The position numbers were made by a program, and so were the translations under genes. Under the pieces are notes generated by a model. That model saw only the letters and a list, made by a program, of their open reading frames with translations, searched no databases and had not been told where the DNA came from. Shown here in pieces: positions 1 through 8,690 of a stretch of DNA of 64,000 nt. Location of the stretch: positions 4,178,001 to 4,242,000 of the forward strand of contig JAUOZS010000001.1 in NCBI GenBank assembly GCA_032334055.1, read 5' to 3'. The DNA is from Selenomonadales bacterium 4137-cl. Lineage in GTDB: Bacteria; Bacillota; Negativicutes; Sporomusales; UBA7701. The first letter of the stretch is position 1. Each line of letters opens with the position of its first letter.

Positions 1-1
1 T

Positions 2-67
2 GCCACAGAGGCATAGAGATACTGCGAGAAGAGGGAAACTATCTCCGGGTCTCTATCGTCCTGTGGC
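2..67 (+). terminator. imperfect hairpin upstream of lpxB, possible terminator
   Basis: Bases 2-8 (gccacag) pair perfectly with 61-67 (ctgtggc), and 13-19 (atagaga) with 50-56 (tctctat), separated by a 4-base internal loop on each side. A short T-run (about 72-75) follows. This could end the transcript of a gene outside the window or be a structured leader of the lpxB operon. The first 78 bases are also open in frame 1 (26 codons to a TAG), but the peptide resembles nothing recognised. No convincing promoter is visible in 68-142. Confidence 0.35.
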
Positions 68-142
68 TCGTGTTTTAGCGCGGGGAAATCTTGGACAACC
101 GCGCGCATATGGGATAAACTAGTATTAGCCGAGAGGATTCTT

Positions 143-1294
143 ATGTACAAGATCTTTATCTCCACAGGCGAGGCGTCAGGCGACCTCAATGGCGCCAGCG
201 TCGCCGCCGCCCTCAGGAATATCCGGCCCGACGTCGCGCTCTTCGGCATGGGCGGCGAAATGATGCGCGCCGCCGGAGTGGAGATTGTCTATGACATCGC
301 CGACCTCGGCGTCATGGGAATTGTCGAGGTCGCCAAAAGCCTGCCCAAATTGTTCAGGCTGCGGGATTTCCTCGCCGACTGGCTGGAGCGCGAACGCCCC
401 GACGTTCTGGTAGTAATCGACTACCCCGGTTTCAACACCCGGCTGGCCAAAATAGCCAGACGGCTCGGCATCCCCGTCATTTCCTACATCAGCCCCTCCG
501 CATGGGCATGGGGCCGCGGGCGGGCGCGGGAAGTCGCGGAAACGGTGACCAAGGTCGCCGCCATTTTCCCCTTCGAGGCCGATGTTTACCGCCAGGCCGG
601 CGCCGACGTCGTCTTCGTCGGCCATCCCCTGCTTGACATCGTTAAGCCCTCACTCCCCAGGGACGAGGCATACCGCCTGTTCGGTGCCGATCCGGCACGA
701 CCGGTGGTGCTGCTAATGCCGGGCAGCCGGCGTCAGGAAATCGACATGCTTCTGCCCGCTATGCTGGCGGGAATGGAAGAAGTGGCAAGAAAAGTGCCGG
801 AATGTCAAATATTTTTACCGGTAGCCTCGACAATTTCCCGGGAAATATTGCAAAATATAATTGACGGCTACAATATAGAAGTGCGACTCACCGCCGGCAA
901 CACCTACGACCTGATGAACATCGGCACCGTGGCGGTGGCCGCCTCCGGCACCGCCACCCTCGAAGCCGCCATCATGGGCCTGCCCACGGTCATCGTCTAT
1001 AAGGTCGCGGCCTTAACCTATCTGCTGGGCAAACTGCTCGTCAAGATACCCCATATCGGCCTGCCCAACATCGTCGCCGGCCGACGCATCGTACCCGAGC
1101 TCCTGCAGGGCGAGGCCAGCGCCGCCAACATCGCCCGCGAAACGCTGCCCATCGTCGCCGACCCCACGGTCCGAGACCGCATCGTCGCCGATTTGGCCGA
1201 CGTCAGGCGGAGGCTCGGAGAAACAGGTGCGGTGGGACGGGTGGCGGAAGTCATACTTGAAGTGGCCGCGCACGGCCACGGAGGAGCGGCATGA
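143..1294 (+). CDS. lpxB: lipid-A-disaccharide synthase
   Basis: This GT19 glycosyltransferase condenses UDP-2,3-diacylglucosamine with lipid X (2,3-diacylglucosamine-1-phosphate) to give the lipid A disaccharide at the inner face of the cytoplasmic membrane. At 383 residues it has the usual family length. Visible family motifs are the N-terminal GEASGDLNGA, a mid-protein GHPLLDIV, LMPGSRRQEI opening the donor-binding half, and SGTATLEAAIMGLP near residue 270. ATG at 143 follows gagagga. The stop overlaps the msbA start by four bases (ATGA), indicating translational coupling. It is the first complete gene of the lipid A-Kdo-Lpt operon; lpxA/C/D/I and fabZ are not in the window and may lie upstream. 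Confidence 0.96.
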   Translation: MYKIFISTGEASGDLNGASVAAALRNIRPDVALFGMGGEMMRAAGVEIVYDIADLGVMGIVEVAKSLPKLFRLRDFLADWLERERPDVLVVIDYPGFNTRLAKIARRLGIPVISYISPSAWAWGRGRAREVAETVTKVAAIFPFEADVYRQAGADVVFVGHPLLDIVKPSLPRDEAYRLFGADPARPVVLLMPGSRRQEIDMLLPAMLAGMEEVARKVPECQIFLPVASTISREILQNIIDGYNIEVRLTAGNTYDLMNIGTVAVAASGTATLEAAIMGLPTVIVYKVAALTYLLGKLLVKIPHIGLPNIVAGRRIVPELLQGEASAANIARETLPIVADPTVRDRIVADLADVRRRLGETGAVGRVAEVILEVAAHGHGGAA

Positions 1295-3039
1295 ATCTAT
1301 ACCTGCGCTTGCTGAAATACGTCCGGCCTTACATGGTGAGGGTCGTTGTCGCCGTAGTCTGCATCATTCTGGCCGCGGCGGCCAACCTCTACGTGCCCTG
1401 GATCATAAAGGACGTCATCGACGACGTTCTGACCGCCAAGGACATGACCATGCTCAACTTCATCGCCGGCGGCATCATCGCGGTGTTCCTGCTGCGCGGG
1501 ATCTTTTTCTACGGCCAGACCTATCTGATGGCCTTCGTCGGCCAGCGGGTCATTATCGATATCCGCGAAGCCCTCTACCGCCACCTGCAGCGACTGTCGA
1601 TGTCCTACTTCGAAACCCGCCGCACCGGCGCCATCATGAGCTACATCACCAACGATGTGGCAGCCCTCCAGTCGGCTCTGGTCGAGAGCGTCATCGAAAT
1701 GTTTACGGAGAGCGTTGTGCTGGTCGGTTCGATCATCGCCATGTTCGTCCTTCACTGGAAGCTGTCCCTGCTGACCTTCATAACCCTGCCGCTCGTCTTC
1801 CAGGCCATCAATGTCTTCGGCAAGAAGCTGCGGCTAGCCGGGGCGGTCATGCAGGAACGCGCCGCCGACATAACCTCCGTGCTTCAGGAAACCGTCCTGG
1901 CAGTGCGGGTCATCAAGTCGTTTGTGCGTGAAGACTACGAGATCGAACGCTTCGGGCGCGAGAACTACCAGAACTTCCGGGCCCAAATGAAGAGCTCCCA
2001 GCTCATGGCCACCCTTACTCCCCTGATCGAATTCCTCGCCGCTATCGGCGTCACGGTCATTATCTGGTACGGCGGCCACGAGGTCATCGGCGGCAACCTG
2101 ACGACCGGAGCGCTCATGGCTTTCCTTATCTACGTCGTTAACCTTTCCAACCCCATCAAACGCCTCAGCCGCGTGTACGGCAACATCCAGAAGGCGCTGG
2201 CCGCGGCCCAGCGGGTCTTCGAAGTCCTTGACACCGAGCCCGACATCAAGGACGAACCCGGCGCCGCCGAGCTGCCAGCCATTAACGGCGAAGTCGCCTT
2301 CCACAACGTAAGCTTCGAATACAAGCCCGGGGAACCTGCCCTGGTCGATATATCGCTCACCGCCAGACCCGGCCAGGTCGTGGCCATCGTCGGTCCCAGC
2401 GGCGCAGGCAAAACCACCATCGCCAACCTCATCCCCCGCTTCTACGACCCGTCGTCCGGCTACATCGCCATCGACGGCATCGACATCAAGACTATAACTC
2501 TCGCCTCCCTTCGCCGCCAGATCGGCATCGTTCCCCAGGAAACCATGCTCTTCAACGGCACGGTGTACGAAAACATCCTCTACGGCGACCTCGACGCCCC
2601 GAGGGAGGCGGTCATCGCCGCCGCCAAAGCGGCCAACGCCGACACCTTCATCATGGAAATGCCCCAGGGTTACGAGACGCAGATCGGCGAACGCGGCGCC
2701 AAGCTTTCCGGCGGTCAGCGCCAGCGCATCGCCATCGCCCGCGCCATCCTGAAAAACCCCCGCGTCCTCATCCTCGACGAAGCCACCTCCGCGCTCGACA
2801 CCGAGAGCGAGTCCCTCGTCCAGGAGGCCCTGGACAAGCTGATGGTCGGCCGCACCTCGTTTGTTATCGCCCACCGCCTTTCCACCGTGCAGCGGGCCGA
2901 TGTCATTATCGTCATGGAAAGGGGCCGGATTGTCGAGCAGGGCTCTCATGCCGCGCTTATTAATACCGGCGGCTTGTACAGCAAGCTTTACCAGGTCCAA
3001 TTCGATTTGCGGACAGAGGAGCCGCCCAAAGAGGTATAG
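1291..3039 (+). CDS. msbA: lipid A flippase, ABC transporter MsbA type
   Basis: A 582-residue half-transporter with an N-terminal six-helix membrane domain (about residues 15-310) fused to an ABC ATPase domain. Walker A GPSGAGKTT lies near 368-376, the signature LSGGQ near 472-476, Walker B LILDEATSALD near 490-500 and the H-loop AHRLST near 527. As a homodimer it should flip lipid A-core from the inner to the outer leaflet of the inner membrane. Type and length alone would also fit a multidrug exporter, but the position between lpxB and waaA strongly supports the MsbA role. It starts inside the lpxB stop and ends three bases before waaA. Confidence 0.92.
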   Translation: MNLYLRLLKYVRPYMVRVVVAVVCIILAAAANLYVPWIIKDVIDDVLTAKDMTMLNFIAGGIIAVFLLRGIFFYGQTYLMAFVGQRVIIDIREALYRHLQRLSMSYFETRRTGAIMSYITNDVAALQSALVESVIEMFTESVVLVGSIIAMFVLHWKLSLLTFITLPLVFQAINVFGKKLRLAGAVMQERAADITSVLQETVLAVRVIKSFVREDYEIERFGRENYQNFRAQMKSSQLMATLTPLIEFLAAIGVTVIIWYGGHEVIGGNLTTGALMAFLIYVVNLSNPIKRLSRVYGNIQKALAAAQRVFEVLDTEPDIKDEPGAAELPAINGEVAFHNVSFEYKPGEPALVDISLTARPGQVVAIVGPSGAGKTTIANLIPRFYDPSSGYIAIDGIDIKTITLASLRRQIGIVPQETMLFNGTVYENILYGDLDAPREAVIAAAKAANADTFIMEMPQGYETQIGERGAKLSGGQRQRIAIARAILKNPRVLILDEATSALDTESESLVQEALDKLMVGRTSFVIAHRLSTVQRADVIIVMERGRIVEQGSHAALINTGGLYSKLYQVQFDLRTEEPPKEV

Positions 3040-3042
3040 CTG

Positions 3043-4344
3043 ATGAAGTTCCTATACGACATCCTGACGATCATCCTGGTTGTGGCGGCGATACCGGTAT
3101 TCATCTTCCGCCTCTTCCGCGAGAAAGGCTTCGGCGAGCGGCTCAGGCAGAGCTTCGGGTTCCTGCCGCACGGGGCCGTGGCGCCGGTCGCCGGTAAAAA
3201 CTGCCTGTGGCTGCACGCCGCCTCGGTCGGCGAAATAGTCGCCACAAGCCCGATCGTCAAAGAGATACGGCGCCAGATGCCCGAAATGCCTGTACTGGTA
3301 TCGGTCGTCACGGCCAACGGCTACGAAATGGCCCAACGCATCATCCCCGAAGCGGACAGCATAATATTTTTCCCGCTCGACTTGCCGGGACTCAGCCGGC
3401 GGGTGATAAACCGCATCAAACCGACCATGTTCGTGCTCGTTGAGACCGAACTGTGGCCGAACTTTCTCCTTTCCTGCCGGGATCTCTCCATCCCGGTCAT
3501 GATGGTCAACGGCCGAATCAGCGATAAAAGCGTCGGCAACTACCGTTACCTTTTCACCATCCTCGACCGCATGCTCGACACCGTCCACCGTTTCTGCATG
3601 CAGTCCACCATCGACGCCCAGTACATCATCCGTCTGGGCGCAAAGCCGCGTCGGGTCTTCGTCACCGGCAACACGAAGTACGACCAGACGCACACTGAAG
3701 TCAGCGCCGCCGAGCGGGAGCGGCTCGCAAGCCTGCTAAAACTGCGGGGGGGCGCCCCGGTCGTCGTCGCCGGCAGCACTCACCGGGGTGAGGAGGAATT
3801 TGTCCTCGCCGCTTTCAACAAAGTCAGAGAAAACATTGCCGAAGCCCGCCTGATAATCGCGCCGCGCGACAACCTGCGGGGCGGCGAGGTCGCATCCCTG
3901 GCGGAAAAGTACGGCTTGAAGGCCGTGCGCCGCACAGACCTCGACAAAGCGGATGGAAGCCATGACGTCATCGTATTAGATACCATCGGCGAACTCGGCA
4001 AGATTTACAGCATCGCCGATGTCGTATTCGTCGGCGGCAGCCTGGTCGCCACCGGCGGCCACAACATCCTCGAGCCCGCCGCCCACGGCAAGCCCATCCT
4101 CGTAGGCCCGCACATGTTCAACTTCAAAGATAGCTACGCCCTCTTCAGCGGGCAGGGCGCCTGCGACACCGTCTACGACAGCGCCGACCTCGGCGACAAG
4201 TTCGTCTGCCTGCTCAGCGACGCCCACGTCCGGGCGGCGATGGGCGAAAAGGCGCTGGCCATCATCCGGGAAAACCAGGGAGCTGCCGTCCGCAGCGTTC
4301 AGCATATCAGCGAAGTACTGGCGACACTTTCCCAACGATCGTGA
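3043..4344 (+). CDS. waaA: 3-deoxy-D-manno-octulosonic acid (Kdo) transferase
   Basis: This GT30 enzyme transfers Kdo from CMP-Kdo to lipid IVA. The 433-residue protein has an N-terminal hydrophobic anchor (about residues 5-22), then the conserved LWLHAASVGEI block near residue 57, FVLVETELWPN near 130, a donor-site VVAGSTHRGEEE near 245 and VGGSLVATGGHNILEPAA near 325. All are typical of WaaA/KdtA. Whether it adds one or two Kdo residues cannot be read from sequence. ATG at 3043 is three bases after the msbA stop. It is flanked by msbA and lpxK, the normal neighbourhood in Negativicutes. Confidence 0.96.
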   Translation: MKFLYDILTIILVVAAIPVFIFRLFREKGFGERLRQSFGFLPHGAVAPVAGKNCLWLHAASVGEIVATSPIVKEIRRQMPEMPVLVSVVTANGYEMAQRIIPEADSIIFFPLDLPGLSRRVINRIKPTMFVLVETELWPNFLLSCRDLSIPVMMVNGRISDKSVGNYRYLFTILDRMLDTVHRFCMQSTIDAQYIIRLGAKPRRVFVTGNTKYDQTHTEVSAAERERLASLLKLRGGAPVVVAGSTHRGEEEFVLAAFNKVRENIAEARLIIAPRDNLRGGEVASLAEKYGLKAVRRTDLDKADGSHDVIVLDTIGELGKIYSIADVVFVGGSLVATGGHNILEPAAHGKPILVGPHMFNFKDSYALFSGQGACDTVYDSADLGDKFVCLLSDAHVRAAMGEKALAIIRENQGAAVRSVQHISEVLATLSQRS

Positions 4345-4354
4345 GGGAAAAAGC

Positions 4355-5515
4355 ATGATCCGTCATGAGCCTGTTCAAGTATATCTATACCAGCTGGTGC
4401 ATGGCAAGAAGCGGGGGCCGGTGGCCGCCGTTCTTCTCGGCGTGCTCCGGTTCATGTCGGTCGTCTACGGCCTGGGCGTCGACATCAAGCTCGGCCTCTA
4501 CAAGGCCGGAATCCTCAAGCAGCATAAACTGGCCTGCCGGGTCATCAGCCTGGGCAACATCACCGTCGGCGGCACCGGCAAAACCCCCACCGCCCAGCGC
4601 CTGGCGGCCATCATCCGCGACCTTGGTTACCGGGTCGTCATCCTCAACCGCGGCTACCGGGCCAAGTGGCGGGGCCAGGTGGGCCTCGTATCCGACGGCC
4701 GGCGCATCTACATGTCGGTCAGCGAGGCCGGCGACGAAGCGTACCTGCTGGCGAAGAACCTGCCAGGCGTGGCGGTCGTCATCGGTAAAAACCGCAACGT
4801 CACCGGCGATTACGCCGTCGCCAACCTGAAAGCGGACTTCATCATCCTCGACGACGGCTACCAGCACTGGCAGCTGGCCCGCGACCTCGACATCGTTCTC
4901 ATCGACAGCATCAATGTCTTCGGCAATAACTTCCTCCTGCCTCGCGGAACGCTCCGCGAGCCCCTGACCCACCTCAATCGCGCCGACATCTTCCTCATTA
5001 CCCGCGTCAACCAGGGCACCGACAACGCCCGCGACATAATCCGTGAAACCCTCGTCCGCTACAACGACCAGGCGCTCGTTGTCGAGAGCGTCCACAGCCC
5101 GAATTGCTTCATCGAAATCGAAGACTGGTATAAAGGCATCAGGCCGGAGACGGTCGCGCTCGAAGCCATCCGCGGCAAACGCGTGCTGGCGTTCTCCGCC
5201 CTCGGCAACCCGACCTCCTTCGAGCAGTCGATCAGCAGCATCGGGGCCCAAATCGTCGATGCCGTGCGGTATCCCGATCATCACGACTATACCATGGCGG
5301 AAATGCAGCAGGTCATGCAGCGGGCGGTCGACAAGGGCGTTTTTGCTCTCGTGACCACCGAAAAGGACGCGGTCAAGATCCCGTCCGAGTTCATCCACTC
5401 CGACCGGCCCCTGCCGCTATACGTGCTGGGCATCGAAGTGCGATTCGTCGACAACGGCTACCAGGGACTGATGAACCTCATCAAATCCGTGGCCGAGCGG
5501 GGAGGCAAACAATGA
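4355..5515 (+). CDS. lpxK: tetraacyldisaccharide 4'-kinase
   Basis: LpxK phosphorylates the 4' position of the lipid A disaccharide to give lipid IVA, at the inner face of the membrane. The protein has 386 residues. An N-terminal membrane-proximal helix is followed by the P-loop region SLGNITVGGTGKTPTA near residue 64 (Walker A GGTGKTPT), ILNRGYRAK near 95 and the family motif ILDDGYQHWQLARDLDIVL near 160. The gene is preceded by gagggaaa and overlaps kdsB by four bases. It is somewhat longer than the E. coli enzyme because of a longer N-terminal stretch, as is common in this class. Confidence 0.95.
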   Translation: MIRHEPVQVYLYQLVHGKKRGPVAAVLLGVLRFMSVVYGLGVDIKLGLYKAGILKQHKLACRVISLGNITVGGTGKTPTAQRLAAIIRDLGYRVVILNRGYRAKWRGQVGLVSDGRRIYMSVSEAGDEAYLLAKNLPGVAVVIGKNRNVTGDYAVANLKADFIILDDGYQHWQLARDLDIVLIDSINVFGNNFLLPRGTLREPLTHLNRADIFLITRVNQGTDNARDIIRETLVRYNDQALVVESVHSPNCFIEIEDWYKGIRPETVALEAIRGKRVLAFSALGNPTSFEQSISSIGAQIVDAVRYPDHHDYTMAEMQQVMQRAVDKGVFALVTTEKDAVKIPSEFIHSDRPLPLYVLGIEVRFVDNGYQGLMNLIKSVAERGGKQ

Positions 5516-6255
5516 GAATAATCTGCGTCATCCCGGCCCGCTACTCCTCCACCCGCCTGCCGGGCAAGCCGCTGGCCGTCATCGCCGGCAAACCGATGAT
5601 CCGGCATGTCTACGAACGGGCCAGCCAAGCCAAGCTGCCCTGCCGGGTGTTGGTCGCCACCGATCACGAGCAGGTCTTCGCCGCCGTCAAAGCCTTCGGC
5701 GGGGAAGTCATGATGACCTCGCCCCATCACCCCACCGGCACTGACCGGCTGGCCGAAGTGGCCGCCCGCCACGAAGACGCCGACGTAATCATCAACGTCC
5801 AGGGGGACGAGCCGCTCATCGAACCGGCGGTAATCGACCAACTGGCCGAGGAATTCCACCGGTCCCCCGGACTGGCGATGGCTACCCTGGCAGCGCCGCT
5901 GGCCGAGGACGAGCACCAAGCCCCGAGCGTTGTTAAAGTAGTCACGGACCTGGAGGGTTACGCCCTGTATTTCTCCCGTTCCCTCATCCCTTATCCCCGC
6001 AATCCGGCCAACGGGCCGGCATACCAAAAACACATCGGCATCTACGCCTACCGGCGCGACTTTCTGCTCAAATTCGCCGCGCTGGCGCCCACGCCGCTCG
6101 AACAAGCCGAATCGCTTGAACAGCTCCGGGCGCTCGAGCACGGCTACCGTATCAAAGTGCTCGCCGCAAACTTCACCTCCGTGGGCGTCGATACGCCGGA
6201 GGACTTGGAAAAAGTAAACGCCATAATCGCTGCACAAGGAGGCTCAGTCAGATGA
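5512..6255 (+). CDS. kdsB: CMP-Kdo synthetase (3-deoxy-manno-octulosonate cytidylyltransferase)
   Basis: KdsB activates Kdo with CTP to give CMP-Kdo, the donor for WaaA. The 247-residue cytosolic enzyme shows the nucleotidyltransferase signature IPARYSSTRLPGKPL at residues 5-19, NVQGDEPLI near 95 and a conserved KHIGIYAYRR near 180. ATG at 5512 sits in an ATGA overlap with lpxK, and its own stop overlaps kdsA by four bases, so lpxK-kdsB-kdsA look translationally coupled. Length and motifs are normal for the family. Confidence 0.97.
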   Translation: MRIICVIPARYSSTRLPGKPLAVIAGKPMIRHVYERASQAKLPCRVLVATDHEQVFAAVKAFGGEVMMTSPHHPTGTDRLAEVAARHEDADVIINVQGDEPLIEPAVIDQLAEEFHRSPGLAMATLAAPLAEDEHQAPSVVKVVTDLEGYALYFSRSLIPYPRNPANGPAYQKHIGIYAYRRDFLLKFAALAPTPLEQAESLEQLRALEHGYRIKVLAANFTSVGVDTPEDLEKVNAIIAAQGGSVR

Positions 6256-7076
6256 AAACAGTGCAAGTCGGCTCCATCGCCATCGGCGGCCAAAACCCTC
6301 TCGCCCTCATCGCCGGGCCGTGCGTTCTTGAGAATCCCGACCGGGCCCGCATGATCGGCCGCGAGGTCAAGGCCATCGCCGATCGTCTCGGCATTCCCTA
6401 TATATTCAAAGCATCGTACGACAAAGCAAACCGGTCGGCTTACAATTCCTTCCGCGGCCCCGGGCTGACGGAGGGGCTGGCTGTGCTGGCCGACATCAAA
6501 GCCGACCTGAAGGTGCCGGTATTAAGCGATATCCATTGCACCACCCAGGTCGGGCCGGCCGCTGCCGTGCTCGACATCCTGCAGATACCCGCCTTCCTCT
6601 GTCGCCAGACCGACCTCGTCCACGCCGCGGCCGCCACCGGCAAGGTCGTCAACGTGAAAAAAGGCCAATTTCTGGCCCCCGGCGACATGAAAAACGTCGT
6701 CCAGAAGATCCTCGAAGCAGGCAACGAAAACATCCTTCTAGCCGAGCGGGGCGCGACCTTCGGCTACAACAACCTTGTCGTCGATATGCGCTCGCTGCCC
6801 ATAATGCGCTCGTTCGGTTACCCGGTGGTATTCGACGCCACCCACAGCGTCCAGCTTCCCGGCGGGGCCGGCGCCACGTCCAGCGGCCAGCGGGAATACG
6901 TAGCCTACCTGGCAAGGGCGGCGGTAGCCGCCGGCGTCGACGCGCTTTTCATGGAAGTGCACGACAATCCGGCGGAAGCCTTGTCGGACGGACCGAACAT
7001 GCTTTATATCGAACAACTCGCACCGCTCCTCGAAGACCTGCTGGCCATCGACGCGGTCGTGCGCAAACATAAATAA
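6252..7076 (+). CDS. kdsA: 3-deoxy-8-phosphooctulonate (Kdo-8-P) synthase
   Basis: KdsA condenses arabinose-5-phosphate with phosphoenolpyruvate to form Kdo-8-phosphate. The 274-residue TIM-barrel protein has LIAGPCVLEN at about 18-27, FKASYDKANRSA near 55, DIHCTTQ near 95, NVKKGQFLAP near 133, RGATFGYNNLVVDMRS near 168 and FDATHSVQ near 195. These are all family hallmarks. Metal dependence is not decided here, although the Cys in AGPCV occurs in metal-type enzymes. It starts inside the kdsB stop and is followed 14 bases later by kdsD with the Shine-Dalgarno sequence aaggagg. Confidence 0.97.
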   Translation: MKTVQVGSIAIGGQNPLALIAGPCVLENPDRARMIGREVKAIADRLGIPYIFKASYDKANRSAYNSFRGPGLTEGLAVLADIKADLKVPVLSDIHCTTQVGPAAAVLDILQIPAFLCRQTDLVHAAAATGKVVNVKKGQFLAPGDMKNVVQKILEAGNENILLAERGATFGYNNLVVDMRSLPIMRSFGYPVVFDATHSVQLPGGAGATSSGQREYVAYLARAAVAAGVDALFMEVHDNPAEALSDGPNMLYIEQLAPLLEDLLAIDAVVRKHK

Positions 7077-7090
7077 GGAGGGACAGGCCG

Positions 7091-8059
7091 ATGATCATCG
7101 AGCAGGCAAAAGAAGTGCTGGCAGTCGAGGCGGCGGCCATCCAGGCTCTCATTCCCCGCATCGACGGCCAGTTCACGGCGGCGGTCAAACTCATCCTCGC
7201 TTGCAACGGCCGGGTAATCGTCACCGGTATGGGCAAATCGGGCATCGTCGGCAGAAAAATTGCCGCCACCCTTGCCAGTACCGGCACACCGGCCTTTTTT
7301 CTGCACCCGGCCGAAGCCATCCACGGCGACCTCGGCATGGTCACGGGCGAAGACGTCGTCCTCGCCTTGTCCCACAGCGGTGAAACGGCCGAAGTGCTCA
7401 GCATCCTGCCCATCATCCGCCGCATCGGCGCAAAGGTCATCGCCATGAGCGGCCGGGAAAAATCGACCCTCGTCAGCAACGCCGACGGCTTCCTCGACGT
7501 AGCGGTCGAAAGGGAGGCCTGCCCGCTCGGTCTCGCGCCTACCGCAAGCACCACCGCGTCCCTCGCGATGGGCGACGCCCTGGCGGTGGCGCTGCTCAGT
7601 GCCCGCAGCTTCACCCCCGAAGACTTCGCCCTCTTCCATCCGGGCGGCTCGCTCGGGCGGCGTTTGCTTCTCACCGTCGAACAGGTGATGCACAGCGGCG
7701 ACGACAACCCGGTTACACCGCTCGGCAGCACCGTCAAAGAAGCGCTGTTCGTCATCACCGCCAAAGGTCTCGGCGTCACCTCGATCATCGATGGCGATGG
7801 CCGCCTACAGGGAATAATCACCGACGGCGACATCCGCCGCAGTCTCGAAAAGGGCTTGGACTTTCTCAACAAGCGGGTGGAGGAAATCATGACCCGCACC
7901 CCCAAAACCATCACCGCCGACAGGCTGGCCGCCCAGGCCCTCCACATGATGGAGAAGAACAAGCCGCGCCCCATCACGGTGCTGCCTGTCGTCGACAGGG
8001 AACAGCGGGCAATTGGTATGATTCACCTTACTGACTTATTGCGTCAAGGAGTGGTATAA
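7091..8059 (+). CDS. kdsD: arabinose-5-phosphate isomerase (KdsD/KpsF)
   Basis: This enzyme interconverts ribulose-5-phosphate and arabinose-5-phosphate, the first committed step to Kdo. The 322-residue protein has an N-terminal SIS sugar-isomerase domain (about 35-170), including VTGMGKSGIVGRKIA and ALSHSGETAEV, followed by two CBS domains (about 205-320). The Shine-Dalgarno aaggagg lies near 7076-7082. The stop and the kdsC start overlap by a single base (TAATG). Together with kdsA, kdsB and kdsC it completes the Kdo pathway. Confidence 0.96.
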   Translation: MIIEQAKEVLAVEAAAIQALIPRIDGQFTAAVKLILACNGRVIVTGMGKSGIVGRKIAATLASTGTPAFFLHPAEAIHGDLGMVTGEDVVLALSHSGETAEVLSILPIIRRIGAKVIAMSGREKSTLVSNADGFLDVAVEREACPLGLAPTASTTASLAMGDALAVALLSARSFTPEDFALFHPGGSLGRRLLLTVEQVMHSGDDNPVTPLGSTVKEALFVITAKGLGVTSIIDGDGRLQGIITDGDIRRSLEKGLDFLNKRVEEIMTRTPKTITADRLAAQALHMMEKNKPRPITVLPVVDREQRAIGMIHLTDLLRQGVV

Positions 8060-8604
8060 TGGATACTGAGGTCCGCGCCCGCCGGGTCAAACTGCTGGTT
8101 TTCGACGTAGACGGGGTGCTGACTTCGGGCCAGCTGCTCTTCGGTCCCGACGGCGAAGCCATGAAGGTTTTTCACGCCCAGGACGGCCTCGGTCTAAACG
8201 CCGCCCACCGGGCCGGCCTCAAGACCGCCCTGATTACCGGCCGGGAAAGCGAAATGGTGCGCCGGCGGGGGGCAGAGCTGTCGATAACCGATATCTGCCA
8301 GGGGGCGCAGGACAAAATCGCCCACCTCGAACGGCTGCTGGCCAAGCACAACCTGACGTACGACGAAGTCGCCTACACCGGCGACGACCTCAACGACCTC
8401 GCCGTAATGGAGCAGGCCGGGCTGGCCTGCGCGGTCGCCAACGCCGCGCCGGAAGTCAAGGCCGCCGCTCACTACGTTACCGGCCGCTCCGGTGGCGCCG
8501 GTGCGGTGCGGGAAATCGTCGAACTGATCCTCAAAGCCCAGGGCAAATGGCCTGCGGTCGTGGAAAGCTTCCGCCGCCCCGGCGGGGACAGGCCCTGCCA
8601 GTGA
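8059..8604 (+). CDS. kdsC: Kdo-8-phosphate phosphatase
   Basis: KdsC is a HAD-superfamily (C0, tetrameric) phosphatase that releases Kdo from Kdo-8-P before activation by KdsB. The 181-residue protein has the catalytic DVDGVLTSG motif at about 16-24, LITGRESEMVRRR near 58, and YTGDDLNDLAVM near 112, which carries the Mg-binding acidic residues. It has no cap domain, as expected. The ATG overlaps the kdsD stop. The C-terminus is slightly extended (Arg/Pro-rich, about 10 residues) compared with short family members. Confidence 0.95.
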   Translation: MDTEVRARRVKLLVFDVDGVLTSGQLLFGPDGEAMKVFHAQDGLGLNAAHRAGLKTALITGRESEMVRRRGAELSITDICQGAQDKIAHLERLLAKHNLTYDEVAYTGDDLNDLAVMEQAGLACAVANAAPEVKAAAHYVTGRSGGAGAVREIVELILKAQGKWPAVVESFRRPGGDRPCQ

Positions 8605-8690
8605 TGCCGGCTGCCCAGAGCCCTAGCGGGGCCTGAGCGAACTGTTCGCCGACAACGCGCGAGGCTTATCAGCGTTCCGGGAGGAAAAAA

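Noticed and set aside
1..78. Tail of an upstream gene (26 open codons)
   Set aside because: The peptide matches nothing recognised and the same bases form a hairpin; too short to call.
1834..3000. 388-codon minus-strand frame inside msbA
   Set aside because: MsbA shows all ABC motifs on the plus strand; the reverse frame is a GC-rich shadow without recognisable domains.
4385..5398. 337-codon minus-strand frame inside lpxK
   Set aside because: Same reason: lpxK is complete and well conserved, and the antisense protein is Asp/Val-rich low-complexity text.
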